64,000 bases of DNA from Bacillus sp. HNG (GCF_003400205.1 NZ_QUQV01000001.1:620001-684000); one strand, 5' to 3'. Counted from the stretch's first letter, positions 24,119 through 33,128 are shown. The notes: generated by a model not told the origin, from the letters alone. A program made the numbers and translations.

Positions 24119-25068
24119 TATTTTACAGCTCCAGCTTCTACCGGCACAGAAACGGTTGAAAGCAACTCCTGAACGATCTGGCGATTCGTCTTCTTCAATG
24201 ATCCCTCCATCGTCAGTACAAGACGGTGTGAAATCACATACAGAGCCATAAACTTAATATCCTCTGGAGTTACAAACATACGCCCTTCTAAATATGCCTT
24301 ACCCTGAGCAGCTTTCATCAGTGCTAGCGTCCCCCTTGGGCTCACTCCAACTTCGACATCTGCATGATTTCTAGTGGCATGAACGATTCGTAATAAATAA
24401 TCCTCAACTTCATCAGAAAGCCTGACTTCCCCGACTTCCGCTTGCATGGCTTGAATCTCTTCTTTTGTAAGAACTTCTAAAATGTCCTCGATTGGGTTGT
24501 TTTGTCGATACGTTCTCATGATTTGCCTTTCTTCTTCAAAGCTTGGATAGCCAAGATCAATTTGCACAAAAAATCGGTCCATTTGAGCCTCTGGAAGTGG
24601 AAAAGTTCCCTGTTGTGATTCGATTGGGTTTTGTGTTGCGATTACGACAAATGGTGAAGGTAGTTTTAATGTTTCACCATCAATCGTTACCTGTCGTTCT
24701 TCCATAACCTCAAGTAAACTAGATTGCGTCCTTGGAGTCGCACGGTTAATTTCATCGGCTAACAGGATATTGGTCATAACCGGACCCGGACGTAGTTGAA
24801 ATTCCTGCTCCTTCGGGTTAAAAAATTGAATTCCGGTAATATCACTTGGAAGCACATCTGGAGTAAATTGAATGCGCTTAAAATTACCACTAATCGATTT
24901 TGCAAAACTCTTGGCAAGCATTGTTTTTCCTGTGCCAGGAACACTTTCTAGTAAAATATGACCTTTATTAATGAGAGAATTTAGGACTAACTCAATCACA
25001 TCATCCTTTCCGATGATTACTTTCCCAATATTCTCTTTGATTTTTAACACATTCTCTTTTACAGACAT
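24118..25068 (-). CDS. MoxR family AAA ATPase (YeaC-like)
   Basis: A 316-residue MoxR-type AAA+ ATPase. Walker A is SVPGTGKTML, Walker B is ILLADEINR, sensor 1 VIATQNPIE, and the arginine finger region lies in LPEAQMDRFF. It is the first gene of a three-gene minus-strand operon with the DUF58 and DUF4129-like genes, with GGAGG before its ATG. MoxR proteins act as chaperone-like ATPases with VWA or DUF58 partners. The operon lies between the two halves of the PTS locus, which is unlike B. subtilis. Confidence 0.92.
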   Translation of the reverse strand: MSVKENVLKIKENIGKVIIGKDDVIELVLNSLINKGHILLESVPGTGKTMLAKSFAKSISGNFKRIQFTPDVLPSDITGIQFFNPKEQEFQLRPGPVMTNILLADEINRATPRTQSSLLEVMEERQVTIDGETLKLPSPFVVIATQNPIESQQGTFPLPEAQMDRFFVQIDLGYPSFEEERQIMRTYRQNNPIEDILEVLTKEEIQAMQAEVGEVRLSDEVEDYLLRIVHATRNHADVEVGVSPRGTLALMKAAQGKAYLEGRMFVTPEDIKFMALYVISHRLVLTMEGSLKKTNRQIVQELLSTVSVPVEAGAVK

Positions 25069-25178
25069 AAGCGCCCTCCGTATTCACTAAAATATGTAAT
25101 TCTATGATAATTTAAATTTATCAAAAATGTAGGTATATTCCAACATAATTATTCTGCAATGCTTGGAATTAATCCTAT

Positions 25179-25352
25179 GAACAAAAGCGCAAGCGCCTTG
25201 ATCAGCCCCGACAAGCATAAGACGAGCGCTGACAGAAGGCACTTCTTGCCTTCCGAAGCGATTGGCTTATGACCTTGAGGGGCAGGAGCTGGACGTGGAT
25301 ACATCCAATAAAAGTTATCCACAATGATAAATTTTATAATTTCCAGGCTATA
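25179..25352. repeat. Dispersed repeat A, copy 2, with DnaA box
   Basis: The same element as at 17718-18015, here compact: GAACAAAAGCGCAAG, then a nested fold (AGCCCC...GGGGC; CATAAG...CTTATG; GAAGGCA...TGCCTTC) and the perfect DnaA box TTATCCACA at 25315-25323, ending ATAATTTCC. It has the same orientation as copy 1 and also sits just downstream of a PTS gene terminator. An ORF over this region is an artefact of the repeat. Confidence 0.78.
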
Positions 25353-25375
25353 AAAAAAGAGAGTCATGAACTCTC
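25351..25375 (-). terminator. Second terminator downstream of ptsG
   Basis: Stem GAGAGT/ACTCTC with 5-nt loop and a seven-T minus-strand tail that runs into repeat A copy 2. Confidence 0.7.
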
Positions 25376-25389
25376 CTTCTAACAAACGA

Positions 25390-25437
25390 TAAATAAAAAC
25401 AGACAGATCCACAAAATTGCCTATGGTCTGTCTGTTT
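25390..25437 (-). terminator. Intrinsic terminator of ptsG
   Basis: An 11-bp stem AAACAGACAGA/TCTGTCTGTTT with a 19-nt loop, T-rich on the minus strand, 9 bp after the stop codon. Confidence 0.8.
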
Positions 25438-25445
25438 CATTTTAG

Positions 25446-27482
25446 TTATGCTTTTGTAATCTCAATGATATTTTCTTCAGAGAGATCAATATTTCCTTGC
25501 TTTTTATTCACAATCTTTTCGCCTTCTGCAAGGTTTGTGAATACAATTGGAGTCATAATTGAGGTTGCATTTTCCTTAATATAATCTAAATCAACTTTTA
25601 AAAGCTGTTGACCTATTTCGACCTTATCATTTTCACTCACAAATATTTCAAAGCCTTGTCCTTTTAGATTAACTGTATCAATCCCAACATGAATAAGAAT
25701 TTCACGACCTGAATTAGATAGAATACCAATCGCATGTTTTGTTGGGAACACGTTGATAATTTTCCCATTAACAGGTGAAGCAATCACACCTTCTGACGGA
25801 ATAATCGCAAAGCCATCACCCATCATTTTTCCAGAAAATACGGCATCAGGTACTTCGGTAATTGGTTTTATTTCACCTTTAATTGGTGAAACAAATTGAT
25901 CTTCACCATGATATTCATTAGTCAATATATCTGGTTTTACTTCTTCATTCCGGCTCGTTTCTACTTCACGGGGCTTTTTCCCGCTCATTACATCTTGCAT
26001 TTGACTTTTAATGATTTCAGAGCGTGGGCCAAAGATTGCCTGAATATTATTTCCAACTTCTAGCACACCAGCCGCTCCTAGTTTTTTCAACTCATCCTTA
26101 TCTACATGTTTAATATCGTTTACAGAAACACGAAGTCGAGTAATACACGCATCAAGATGTGCAATATTTTCTTGTCCGCCCATTGCATGTAGGATGTTAA
26201 AAGCGAGATCTCCAGCCTTCCCTTCCTTTTCCTCTTCACCTTTTGCTACTTCACGTCCAGGTGTCATGAGATTAAATTTACTAATTGCAAAACGGAATAT
26301 AACATAGTAAATAACTGCAAAAACAAGACCTACTAATATCGCAATCCACCAAGGCTCTCTACCAGGCAAAATACCAAATAAGAAAAAGTCAATTCCTCCA
26401 CCCGAGAAGGTATAGCCAATATTAACATTCAAAGCCGTCATTAGAACAAAAGATAATCCATCCAAGATTGCGTGGATTAAGAAAAGAATAGGAGACACAA
26501 ACATAAATGAAAATTCTAGCGGCTCTGTGATACCAGTTAAAAACGATGTTAGAGCACCCGAACCTAATAAACCGGCTACAAGTTTTTTATTTTCTGGACG
26601 TGCAGCATGATACATCGCAAGTGCAGCAGCCGGTAAACCAAACATCATAATTGGAAATTCACCAGCCATAAAGTTACCAGCCGTAATATCTACCCCATCT
26701 TTCAATTGGGCAAAGAAAATTGTCATATCTCCCCTAACAACTTGTCCAGCTGATGTTGTATAAGAACCAAATTCGTACCAAAACGGCGCATGGAATATAT
26801 GATGTAATCCAAACGGGATCAGCAATCTTTTTATTAATCCGAAGAAAAACACAGCAAAATACGAACCTTCTTCTATTAGCCATAGAGAAGCACTATTCAT
26901 TGCTTCTTGCACTGGTGGCCAAATGATTAATAATAAAAGACCTGCTATAAAAGAAAATGCGGCTGTTGCAATCGGAACAAAACGTTTACCTGCAAAGAAA
27001 CCAAGAAATGAAGGCATTTCTATATCATGAAAACGATTGTAGGCAAACGCAGCAATTAGACCAACAATGATTCCTCCAAATACACCTGTTTGCAATGTTG
27101 GAATTCCTAAAACGGACGCAAATGCTGGATTGTCAGCAAGCATTTCGGGAGTTACTCCCCGCCATGAACTCATTACCTGATTTAGAACTAAATAACCAAC
27201 TAAAGCGGCAAGTGCTGCTGCACCATCACCAGCTAAGCCAATCGCTACCCCAACCGCAAAGATAAGGGCTAGATTACTAAAGACAATGCCACCTGCATCC
27301 TCCATCACTGATGCAGCGAGTTGAATCCAATCAGCATCCAGGAACGGAAGATATTGCAGCATTGATTCTTGTTGCATAGCATTTCCTATCCCAAGTAATA
27401 GACCTGCTGCCGGTAATAGTGCTACAGGTAGCATCAGCGCTTTACCGATCTTTTGCAGGATGCCAAAAACTTTTTTAAACAT
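25446..27482 (-). CDS. ptsG: Glucose PTS transporter EIICBA
   Basis: A 678-residue PTS permease with domain order EIIC (about 1-400, ten or so helices), EIIB (about 420-500; phosphocysteine in [13 protein letters not shown]) and EIIA (about 530-678; phosphohistidine in [15 protein letters not shown]). Length and order match B. subtilis PtsG, which brings in glucose as glucose-6-phosphate. The leader between it and glcT contains a RAT/terminator, so expression depends on GlcT. Its former partners ptsHI are about 5.4 kb downstream. Confidence 0.96.
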   Translation of the reverse strand: MFKKVFGILQKIGKALMLPVALLPAAGLLLGIGNAMQQESMLQYLPFLDADWIQLAASVMEDAGGIVFSNLALIFAVGVAIGLAGDGAAALAALVGYLVLNQVMSSWRGVTPEMLADNPAFASVLGIPTLQTGVFGGIIVGLIAAFAYNRFHDIEMPSFLGFFAGKRFVPIATAAFSFIAGLLLLIIWPPVQEAMNSASLWLIEEGSYFAVFFFGLIKRLLIPFGLHHIFHAPFWYEFGSYTTSAGQVVRGDMTIFFAQLKDGVDITAGNFMAGEFPIMMFGLPAAALAMYHAARPENKKLVAGLLGSGALTSFLTGITEPLEFSFMFVSPILFLIHAILDGLSFVLMTALNVNIGYTFSGGGIDFFLFGILPGREPWWIAILVGLVFAVIYYVIFRFAISKFNLMTPGREVAKGEEEKEGKAGDLAFNILHAMGGQENIAHLDACITRLRVSVNDIKHVDKDELKKLGAAGVLEVGNNIQAIFGPRSEIIKSQMQDVMSGKKPREVETSRNEEVKPDILTNEYHGEDQFVSPIKGEIKPITEVPDAVFSGKMMGDGFAIIPSEGVIASPVNGKIINVFPTKHAIGILSNSGREILIHVGIDTVNLKGQGFEIFVSENDKVEIGQQLLKVDLDYIKENATSIMTPIVFTNLAEGEKIVNKKQGNIDLSEENIIEITKA

Positions 27483-27522
27483 GTAAAAACCCCCTATGTT
27501 TTTTCATTCTCATTAAGAATGT

Positions 27523-27665
27523 CCAAAAAACAAAAAAAGACATGAGTAAGAAAGAACAATCAAAAGAAGCCGCACGGATACTATCTCCGAAAAATGGAAG
27601 GTATATCCTGTTACACTTCATTTAATCATTCTCTTTACTCATGCCTGATCGAATCAGTGACACGT
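27523..27665 (-). promoter_or_regulatory. GlcT RAT and terminator in the ptsG leader
   Basis: The antiterminator site (ACGTGTCACTGATTCGATCA from 27665, then GGCATGAG) overlaps the 5' arm of a terminator. Its 3' arm at 27541-27560 (TTACTCATG at the end) is followed by TCTTTTTTTG. The RAT begins 14 bp after the glcT stop codon, so a separate ptsG promoter would lie inside glcT; otherwise ptsG is reached by readthrough from glcT. No good promoter was found by eye. Confidence 0.9.
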
Positions 27666-27678
27666 CAAAAACAATGTA

Positions 27679-28521
27679 CTATTTAATTTTCTTCTGAAGC
27701 CTCTGCAGATGCATCGTAATATAGACAGCTTCAGCGTCAAAAACTGGCTTCTTTAATGTTTGCTGCATTATCTTAATGAGTTTCCATGAGAGATTATAGC
27801 ATAAGGGATATTCTTCTTTCAAGAGAGCAGTGATTATTTCAGGTTCTTCTACTTTCTCTCCAGCTTTTACCCGTTCAATTGCAAATCTTAAATGCCGTAC
27901 AAGTCTCATATAATCAATGCTATTTTTATCTATCACTATTTTCAACTGATCTTCTACCGTCTGCACCAATTTTGTCACAAGTTGAGAGTGCATATTGACT
28001 TCCGACAATTCTTTATTGGTTATTGCACTGTGTATGTGGAGGGCTATAAACCCTGCTTCTCCCTCAGGTAAGAGTATATTACTTTCTTCCCTAAATAGAT
28101 CCATTACTTCTTTGGCTATTCCGTATTCCCTCGGATACAATGCTTGCGTTTCTATTAAAAAAGGATTACGGATTTCCATCCCCTGTGAGACCCTCGCCAC
28201 AGTAAACATCAAGTGGTCGGTCAAGGCCACATGGATATGCTCATTAAGCGACGATTCCGTTCTTCTTTTAATTAACTCGATAGCAGAAATAATTACTCTC
28301 TGTAAATCATCCTCTAAATATGGTAGAAGCTTAATATAATTTTTTTGTTCTTTTTCATTCTTTAGAACAAACAGCTTTTCCACACTCGCATCATCCAGTA
28401 CATCATGTTTCTTTCGGTTAAAGCCGATGCCCTTCCCTATGATAACGACCTCCCCATAGTCGGAGTGATCTGCAATAATTACATTATTATTTAGAGCTTT
28501 AGATATGATAATATCAGACAT
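27679..28521 (-). CDS. glcT: Transcriptional antiterminator GlcT (BglG family)
   Basis: A 280-residue BglG/GlcT-family antiterminator: RNA-binding CAT domain at residues 1-60 (SKALNNNVIIADHSDYGEVV, GKGIGFNRKK) then two PTS regulation domains, with conserved histidines in LNEHIHVALTDH, FIALHIHSAIT, VRHLRFAIERV and MHLQRL. In B. subtilis it is inactivated by PtsG-dependent phosphorylation without glucose, and otherwise binds the RAT. The frame is open 12 codons upstream; MSDIII is preferred because of GTGGGG before it. Two targets are visible here, the ptsG and ptsH leaders. Confidence 0.94.
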   Translation of the reverse strand: MSDIIISKALNNNVIIADHSDYGEVVIIGKGIGFNRKKHDVLDDASVEKLFVLKNEKEQKNYIKLLPYLEDDLQRVIISAIELIKRRTESSLNEHIHVALTDHLMFTVARVSQGMEIRNPFLIETQALYPREYGIAKEVMDLFREESNILLPEGEAGFIALHIHSAITNKELSEVNMHSQLVTKLVQTVEDQLKIVIDKNSIDYMRLVRHLRFAIERVKAGEKVEEPEIITALLKEEYPLCYNLSWKLIKIMQQTLKKPVFDAEAVYITMHLQRLQKKIK

Positions 28522-28610
28522 CTTAATTCCCCACTTTTTTACTGTACATACCCTCATATCCTATCTGAACGAGCAGTAGAAATCAATCATTTGAGCATAA
28601 GGATCTCTGT

Positions 28611-29870
28611 TTACGGATGTCTACTTGGTAATGTGATGATTACTTTTGTTCCCAATCCAACTTTACTTCTAATATTGAAGGTTCCCTTATGATCTTGAAT
28701 AATCTTATTGCTCATCGTGAGCCCAAGTCCCATTCCTTTTTCTTTTAATGTAAAAAATGGTTCCCCTATTTTTTCAAGTCTTTCTTTTGGAATTCCGACC
28801 CCAGTGTCAATGACTTCAATTTTGACTTTATCATTATTCACCCACGTACGGATTCTTATTTTCCCTCCAGTAGGCATGGCATCTATTGAATTTTTGATGA
28901 CATTGACAAATACCTGTATAAGTTCGTTTTTATCTCCATAAAGAAGCGCCTCGGCTGCCAGATTTTCGACTCTTACTTCCACATTATGAAGGATTGCTTC
29001 GTGTGAGGTGAGTTTGATCAGATAATCAATAAGGTCGCTTACTTTAAATTCCTTTAGAATTTTACTTTGTGGCTTGGAAAATACAAGTAACTCACTGACA
29101 ATTTGATTAATTCTGTCGAGTTCAGAAAGGATGATATCTGATATTTGGGAGTTTGGCTCGTCTTTTTCCTTTTGCAATTGGACGAAGCCTTTGATCGTTG
29201 TAAGAGGATTTCGTATCTCATGAGCAATTCCAGCAGCCAATTCACCTACAACAGAGAGTTTTTCCCTTCTCCGGGCAAGCTCTTCAGCAGCCTTCACGTT
29301 TGATATATCCCTTCCTATAGTAACAAGGCCAGCTCTCTTTCCCTCTTCAAATAAAGGGACACGAATGACATCAAAGGTTTTAAGTTCTCCACTAGGAATC
29401 ATGATGGTTTGCTCATAACGAGTCTCCCTCGCCTTTTCCCAGGTCTCTTCATCTAATTGAATATTTTGAATCAAGTATTCCTTAAAATCTGGATACATCT
29501 GTGCAATTTCTATATCCGTTTTATTTTTATACTTTTCCGTTTGGAGGTTATAGAGATCTTTTGCATACCGATTGACACGAATCCACCTCCCTTGTCCATC
29601 TTTAAAACAGACGAAATCAGGCATTGCATTGATTAGTGTCGTCAGTTCATTTTGCTCTTCCAAAGCCTTAATATAGGCATCATGCTTCTTGATGATCAGA
29701 TGGATTAGAAGCGTAGTAAAAAAGACGAAAACGAGTCCTTTTCCAATCTGAAGATAGTTCGCATTGACAGAAGGAAATTTATCCAAGAGATATTCAGAGA
29801 ATGTAATCCAAAAAAGGCTTGCCAAAAAATAGATGAGCCACAATCGCTTTTTAAAAACTTCTTTAAACAT
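28611..29870 (-). CDS. Membrane PAS histidine kinase, sporulation-kinase type
   Basis: A 419-residue kinase with two transmembrane helices (about 10-27 and 44-62) with only a short outside loop, a PAS domain (about 75-195), HisKA with His217 in GIAHEIRNPLTTIKGF, and an ATPase domain with VFVNVIKNSIDAMPTGG and GMGLGLTMSNKI. It is of the same KinA-E-like type as the kinase at 12285 and has no response regulator beside it. A role in the Spo0 phosphorelay or a related decision is inferred. GAGGTG precedes the chosen ATG; the frame opens 12 codons earlier. Confidence 0.85.
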   Translation of the reverse strand: MFKEVFKKRLWLIYFLASLFWITFSEYLLDKFPSVNANYLQIGKGLVFVFFTTLLIHLIIKKHDAYIKALEEQNELTTLINAMPDFVCFKDGQGRWIRVNRYAKDLYNLQTEKYKNKTDIEIAQMYPDFKEYLIQNIQLDEETWEKARETRYEQTIMIPSGELKTFDVIRVPLFEEGKRAGLVTIGRDISNVKAAEELARRREKLSVVGELAAGIAHEIRNPLTTIKGFVQLQKEKDEPNSQISDIILSELDRINQIVSELLVFSKPQSKILKEFKVSDLIDYLIKLTSHEAILHNVEVRVENLAAEALLYGDKNELIQVFVNVIKNSIDAMPTGGKIRIRTWVNNDKVKIEVIDTGVGIPKERLEKIGEPFFTLKEKGMGLGLTMSNKIIQDHKGTFNIRSKVGLGTKVIITLPSRHP

Positions 29871-30007
29871 GACAAGCACCTCGTAACCATTTGACAATAA
29901 ATTCAATTTGCCGTATAATAATATTTTGCTCCCTTAAAACTTATAACATAATTTTTTATATATAGAAAGATAAGTTCGTTTTATCTTTTACATTTGAGAA
30001 AGACTTA

Positions 30008-30114
30008 TTCACACTGGACCGGCTTCGGAGCCGAAAGGACGAAAGAGAGGTAGGGCTTTCGTTGTTTAAGATTTTCAAATCTACCGCGGCAATAAAATTA
30101 TGAAAAGTGAATCT
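30008..30114. other. Structured intergenic element, possibly RNA
   Basis: Outer arms ATTCAC and GTGAAT enclose three further hairpins: CGGCT/AGCCG, CGAAAG/CTTTCG and AGATTT/AAATCT, with an alternative pairing GGTAG/CTACC. On the minus strand it lies between the VOC terminator and the kinase gene and could be in the kinase leader. It matches no riboswitch I know. Confidence 0.4.
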
Positions 30115-30118
30115 CGCC

Positions 30119-30155
30119 CAAAACAAGAACCAACCGTATCATGCGGTTGGTTCTT
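30119..30155 (-). terminator. Intrinsic terminator of VOC gene
   Basis: A perfect 12-bp stem AAGAACCAACCG/CGGTTGGTTCTT with a 7-nt loop; T-rich on both sides. Confidence 0.85.
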
Positions 30156-30157
30156 TT

Positions 30158-30910
30158 TCATAAGTTGTAGTTTGCACCATGTAGGGTGATTGTTTTTCCC
30201 TTTCGAGGTTCAATCCCCATTATATATGGCCGTTCACCTCTTTGATGATTTTCATTACAAAAATAAACATCTATAGAGTCGAGGTTTACTTTAAAAGCGT
30301 GTTGTTCAGTACCAGGCAGAACCGTGTCCGAAATAGTCCCTTTTAATACATCGGCCCAAAGCCTTGCAGTTGTTTGGGGTTCCTTCACCGAGTAGCCAAC
30401 ATACGAAATTCCTTTACTATCCGGAACATACATACCTTTTGAAATAAGGTCTTTTTCCCTGACTGCATCCTCTTCTCCCCACTCAATAAAAAATGGCATT
30501 GGATGTGTGTGCTGAATAAACAGCATCGACCATTCAAGCATCGTGCCGTCCGGTCGCTTTCGTGATCCTGGGAATGGCCCGAGAGTTTTAAACCCTTTTT
30601 CAGATAGCTGTTTTTGTACCTTTTTTATCGAGGATGTTCGAAATGCAATTTGAGAAAGCCCTTCTCCTAGCTGATAGTCTTTGTAAAGGTGGCTACTAAA
30701 CGGATGGCTACCTTCCTTTGTAACATCTAATTTGTTGATTCCAATCCATTCAATATAAGCTACATTTTTAAAATAACATAATGTATTGTAGGTCCCCCAG
30801 AAATCATGGTTTCCACCTTTTACAGGATGAAAACCCAACAATTGAAAAGCTGCCATTGTGTCATGTGGGTCATTCACATAATGAACAACATGGTCAAAAC
30901 GAATCTCCAA
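30158..30910 (-). CDS. VOC/glyoxalase-like domain protein
   Basis: About 250 residues with a Glyoxalase_3-like vicinal oxygen chelate fold. It opens IRFDHVVHYVNDPHDT, has HDFWGTYNTLCYF and the AYIEWIGI strand, then a second beta-alpha-beta module. A histidine and a glutamate on the first strands could bind metal. Substrate unknown. The start is ambiguous: the longest frame uses GTG at 30919, but TTTGGAG suits GTG 30913 or TTG 30910 better. Single gene with its own terminator. Confidence 0.75.
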   Translation of the reverse strand: MEIRFDHVVHYVNDPHDTMAAFQLLGFHPVKGGNHDFWGTYNTLCYFKNVAYIEWIGINKLDVTKEGSHPFSSHLYKDYQLGEGLSQIAFRTSSIKKVQKQLSEKGFKTLGPFPGSRKRPDGTMLEWSMLFIQHTHPMPFFIEWGEEDAVREKDLISKGMYVPDSKGISYVGYSVKEPQTTARLWADVLKGTISDTVLPGTEQHAFKVNLDSIDVYFCNENHQRGERPYIMGIEPRKGKTITLHGANYNL

Positions 30911-30950
30911 CACACCCACTCCAAACCCGGTTTTTATATTATTTTATCAA

Positions 30951-30976
30951 AAAAAGACCCAATAAAGGGTCTTTTT
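30951..30976 (-). terminator. Intrinsic terminator of tcyP
   Basis: A perfect 10-bp stem AAAAAGACCC/GGGTCTTTTT with a 6-nt loop, 10 bp after the tcyP stop codon. Confidence 0.88.
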
Positions 30977-30986
30977 ACAAGAAATC

Positions 30987-32369
30987 TTATGCACCTAGTG
31001 ATTGCGTTGGGTTTGAATATGTTTCTTTATCAAGTTCATTTGTCATTCTACTTGTAAGGACACCCGCTGTCATACTGCCGCTAACGTTAAGTGCTGTACG
31101 ACCCATGTCAATTAAAGGTTCAACAGAAATCAATAAACCGGCTAATGCAACAGGTAAATCGAGAGCTGATAAGACAAGGATGGCAGCAAATGTTGCTCCT
31201 CCACCAACACCAGCAACGCCAAATGAGCTAATTGCAACAATCACTACTACTGTTAAAATAAACGATGGGTCCAATGGATTTATACCAACTGTCGGAGCAA
31301 TCATCACAGCAAGCATCGCTGGATATACACCGGCACAACCGTTTTGACCAATGGATAGGCCAAATGATCCTGCAAAGTTGGCAATACCCTCTGAAACACC
31401 TAAATCATTTGTTTGTGCCTTGATATTAAGTGGTAGAGTCCCTGCACTAGAGCGCGATGTAAAGGCAAATGTTAAAACAGGGAATGCCTTTTTCAGATAA
31501 GTGATAGGATTTAATCCAGCGAATGTTAGTAACAATAAATGGATTGCAAAGACAATCAATAACGCAACATAAGATGCGACAACAAATTTTCCAAGCTTAT
31601 AAATCGCACCATAATCACTGGTAGCTGTCACACGTGTCATAATTGCAAGAACACCATAAGGAGTTAAGCGTAAAATGATCGTTACTACACGCATGATAAC
31701 TGAGTAAAGCGCATCAATTATTTTCGCAAACAGATCTGCATTCTCTGGATCTTTACGACGAACTCCAAGGAAAGCCATTCCGATAAACGCCGCAAAAATA
31801 ACAACCGCGATGGTTGAAGTTGGACGAGCGCCAGTAAAGTCTAGAAATGGATTGGCTGGTAATAAATCGACAATTTGTTCTGGAAACGTCTTATCTTGAA
31901 TATCAGCATAGCGCTGGTCGAGTGCTTCTCCTCTTGCTGTTTCAGCATCTCCAGCTTCAATTTGGATAGCTTCCAAATCAAATGCAACAGTTGTACCAAT
32001 CCCAACTAGAGCTGAAATTGCTGTTGTACCTACTAAAATAGCAAGGATGAGGAAACTAATTTTTCCGATATTATTTGCCAATTTCATTTTCGTAAATGCG
32101 GAAACGATAGAAATGAAAACAAGTGGCATGACAATCATTTGTAAAAATTTCACATAGCCGTTACCGACGATGTTAAACCAACTAATCGACTCGGAAATAA
32201 TTTCTGATTCTGCCCCATAAATGAGTTGCAGGATAAGACCAAAAACAATTCCTAAGCCAAGTGCTGCAAATACTCGTTTTGAAAATGAGACATGCTTTTT
32301 TTGCATATAAACTAATAATAATAGCAATAAGACCATCAAAACGATATTAACAATACCTAGTAAACTCAT
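30987..32369 (-). CDS. tcyP: L-cystine symporter TcyP (DAACS family)
   Basis: A 460-residue dicarboxylate/amino acid:cation symporter with about eight or more membrane segments. Family motifs are present: TFAFTSRSSAGTLPL, the NFAGSFGLSIGQNGCAG region and SVEPLIDMGRTALNVSGS. It matches B. subtilis TcyP along its length, a high-affinity cystine importer. GGGGG precedes the ATG. A sigma-A-like promoter is visible (32404-32433). In B. subtilis the gene is controlled by CymR; I could not identify a CymR box securely. Confidence 0.92.
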   Translation of the reverse strand: MSLLGIVNIVLMVLLLLLLVYMQKKHVSFSKRVFAALGLGIVFGLILQLIYGAESEIISESISWFNIVGNGYVKFLQMIVMPLVFISIVSAFTKMKLANNIGKISFLILAILVGTTAISALVGIGTTVAFDLEAIQIEAGDAETARGEALDQRYADIQDKTFPEQIVDLLPANPFLDFTGARPTSTIAVVIFAAFIGMAFLGVRRKDPENADLFAKIIDALYSVIMRVVTIILRLTPYGVLAIMTRVTATSDYGAIYKLGKFVVASYVALLIVFAIHLLLLTFAGLNPITYLKKAFPVLTFAFTSRSSAGTLPLNIKAQTNDLGVSEGIANFAGSFGLSIGQNGCAGVYPAMLAVMIAPTVGINPLDPSFILTVVVIVAISSFGVAGVGGGATFAAILVLSALDLPVALAGLLISVEPLIDMGRTALNVSGSMTAGVLTSRMTNELDKETYSNPTQSLGA

Positions 32370-32403
32370 ATGATTTTCCCCCTTTTATATGTCAATGTAT
32401 TAA

Positions 32404-32433
32404 AATATAATTCAGTTTATACCAATCCGTCAA
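32404..32433 (-). promoter_or_regulatory. Probable sigma-A promoter of tcyP
   Basis: TTGACG (32428-32433), 18-bp spacer, TATATT (32404-32409), about 35 bp before the start codon. Confidence 0.6.
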
Positions 32434-32474
32434 GTAAGAAATGATTCACTTAAAAAATTATAACAATTTCGAAA

Positions 32475-32504
32475 AGTAAAAGCGTCTAGAAACATTCTAG
32501 ACGC
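32475..32504 (-). terminator. Intrinsic terminator of the VWA-like gene
   Basis: A perfect 10-bp stem GCGTCTAGAA/TTCTAGACGC with an ACA loop and TTTTAC tail on the minus strand. Confidence 0.8.
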
Positions 32505-32515
32505 CCTCATCCATG

Positions 32516-32923
32516 TTATGCCACTTTTATCGCCTTTCCAAACGGTACTTTCGGTACATAATCATCTGGAACGAGCCAAAATACTTCGGCTTTTACATCC
32601 AATTCATCGTAAAAATAGCCTGTAACATCCGTTATATAAAACAAGGTATCAATTTTCTCCTGATCTGCCCACTCGAGCACTTCCGTATAGGAGGACTTGC
32701 CATGCGTATAATATTTAATAGTAGGATTTTGTATAGCTGTGATGCTTCTAATTTTAAAATCAGCTTGAATAAGCTGGGTTTCTGGAATCATTTCACCAAA
32801 AAATTTGACAATATTGTTTATTAAAATGGATCGTACTTGATTGGTTGAAGTATCAATGGCTAATGCAATCTTCTTGTCTTTTCGATCCTTAAGTAAACCC
32901 ATTAGTGACCTTTGCCATCTCAC
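32516..32923 (-). CDS. VWA-like domain protein (DUF2201-like), short form
   Basis: About 135 residues resembling the C-terminal von Willebrand A-like part of DUF2201 proteins: first strand IALAIDTSTN, then SYTEVLEWADQEKIDTLFYI, and a closing WLVPDDYVPKVPFGKAI. The MIDAS-type DxSxS motif is altered to DTSTN. Full DUF2201 proteins are near 400 residues, so this is either a domain-only gene or a remnant. GTG at 32923 (AGGAG 10 nt upstream) or ATG at 32941 could start it. It has its own terminator. No ATPase partner is nearby. Confidence 0.6.
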   Translation of the reverse strand: MRWQRSLMGLLKDRKDKKIALAIDTSTNQVRSILINNIVKFFGEMIPETQLIQADFKIRSITAIQNPTIKYYTHGKSSYTEVLEWADQEKIDTLFYITDVTGYFYDELDVKAEVFWLVPDDYVPKVPFGKAIKVA

Positions 32924-32976
32924 AATAGCATCACTCCTCATGCTTAATCACCAAAGGAAGGTATCTTGTCCAGCTT

Positions 32977-33128
32977 AAGCGACTAGAAACTCGAGAAATT
33001 TCAACTCCTCCGTAGAGACATAAGACGCCTATTTGTCGGAGTCTCCGACGCACAGGAAGTGCTAGTGCCGACTTTGCCACAGGATGTGACGTTCTTAGGA
33101 AGCCTTCTCGTTTCTGGGCGAGTCGCTT
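32977..33128. repeat. Dispersed repeat C, long form with inverted ends
   Basis: Imperfect inverted ends AAGCGACTAGAAAC...CGAGAA and TTCTCGTTTCTGGGCGAGTC enclose 100 bp with CTCCG...CGGAG pairing and the core TTTGCCACAGGATGTG then CGTTCTTAG. Shorter relatives of the core are at 37907-37955 and 42107-42160. It fills most of the gap 32942-33256, where no gene is seen. Confidence 0.65.

Noticed and set aside
27680-27760. TTGACG with TATATT as a ptsG promoter inside glcT
   Set aside because: The spacer is only 11 bp, too short for sigma-A.
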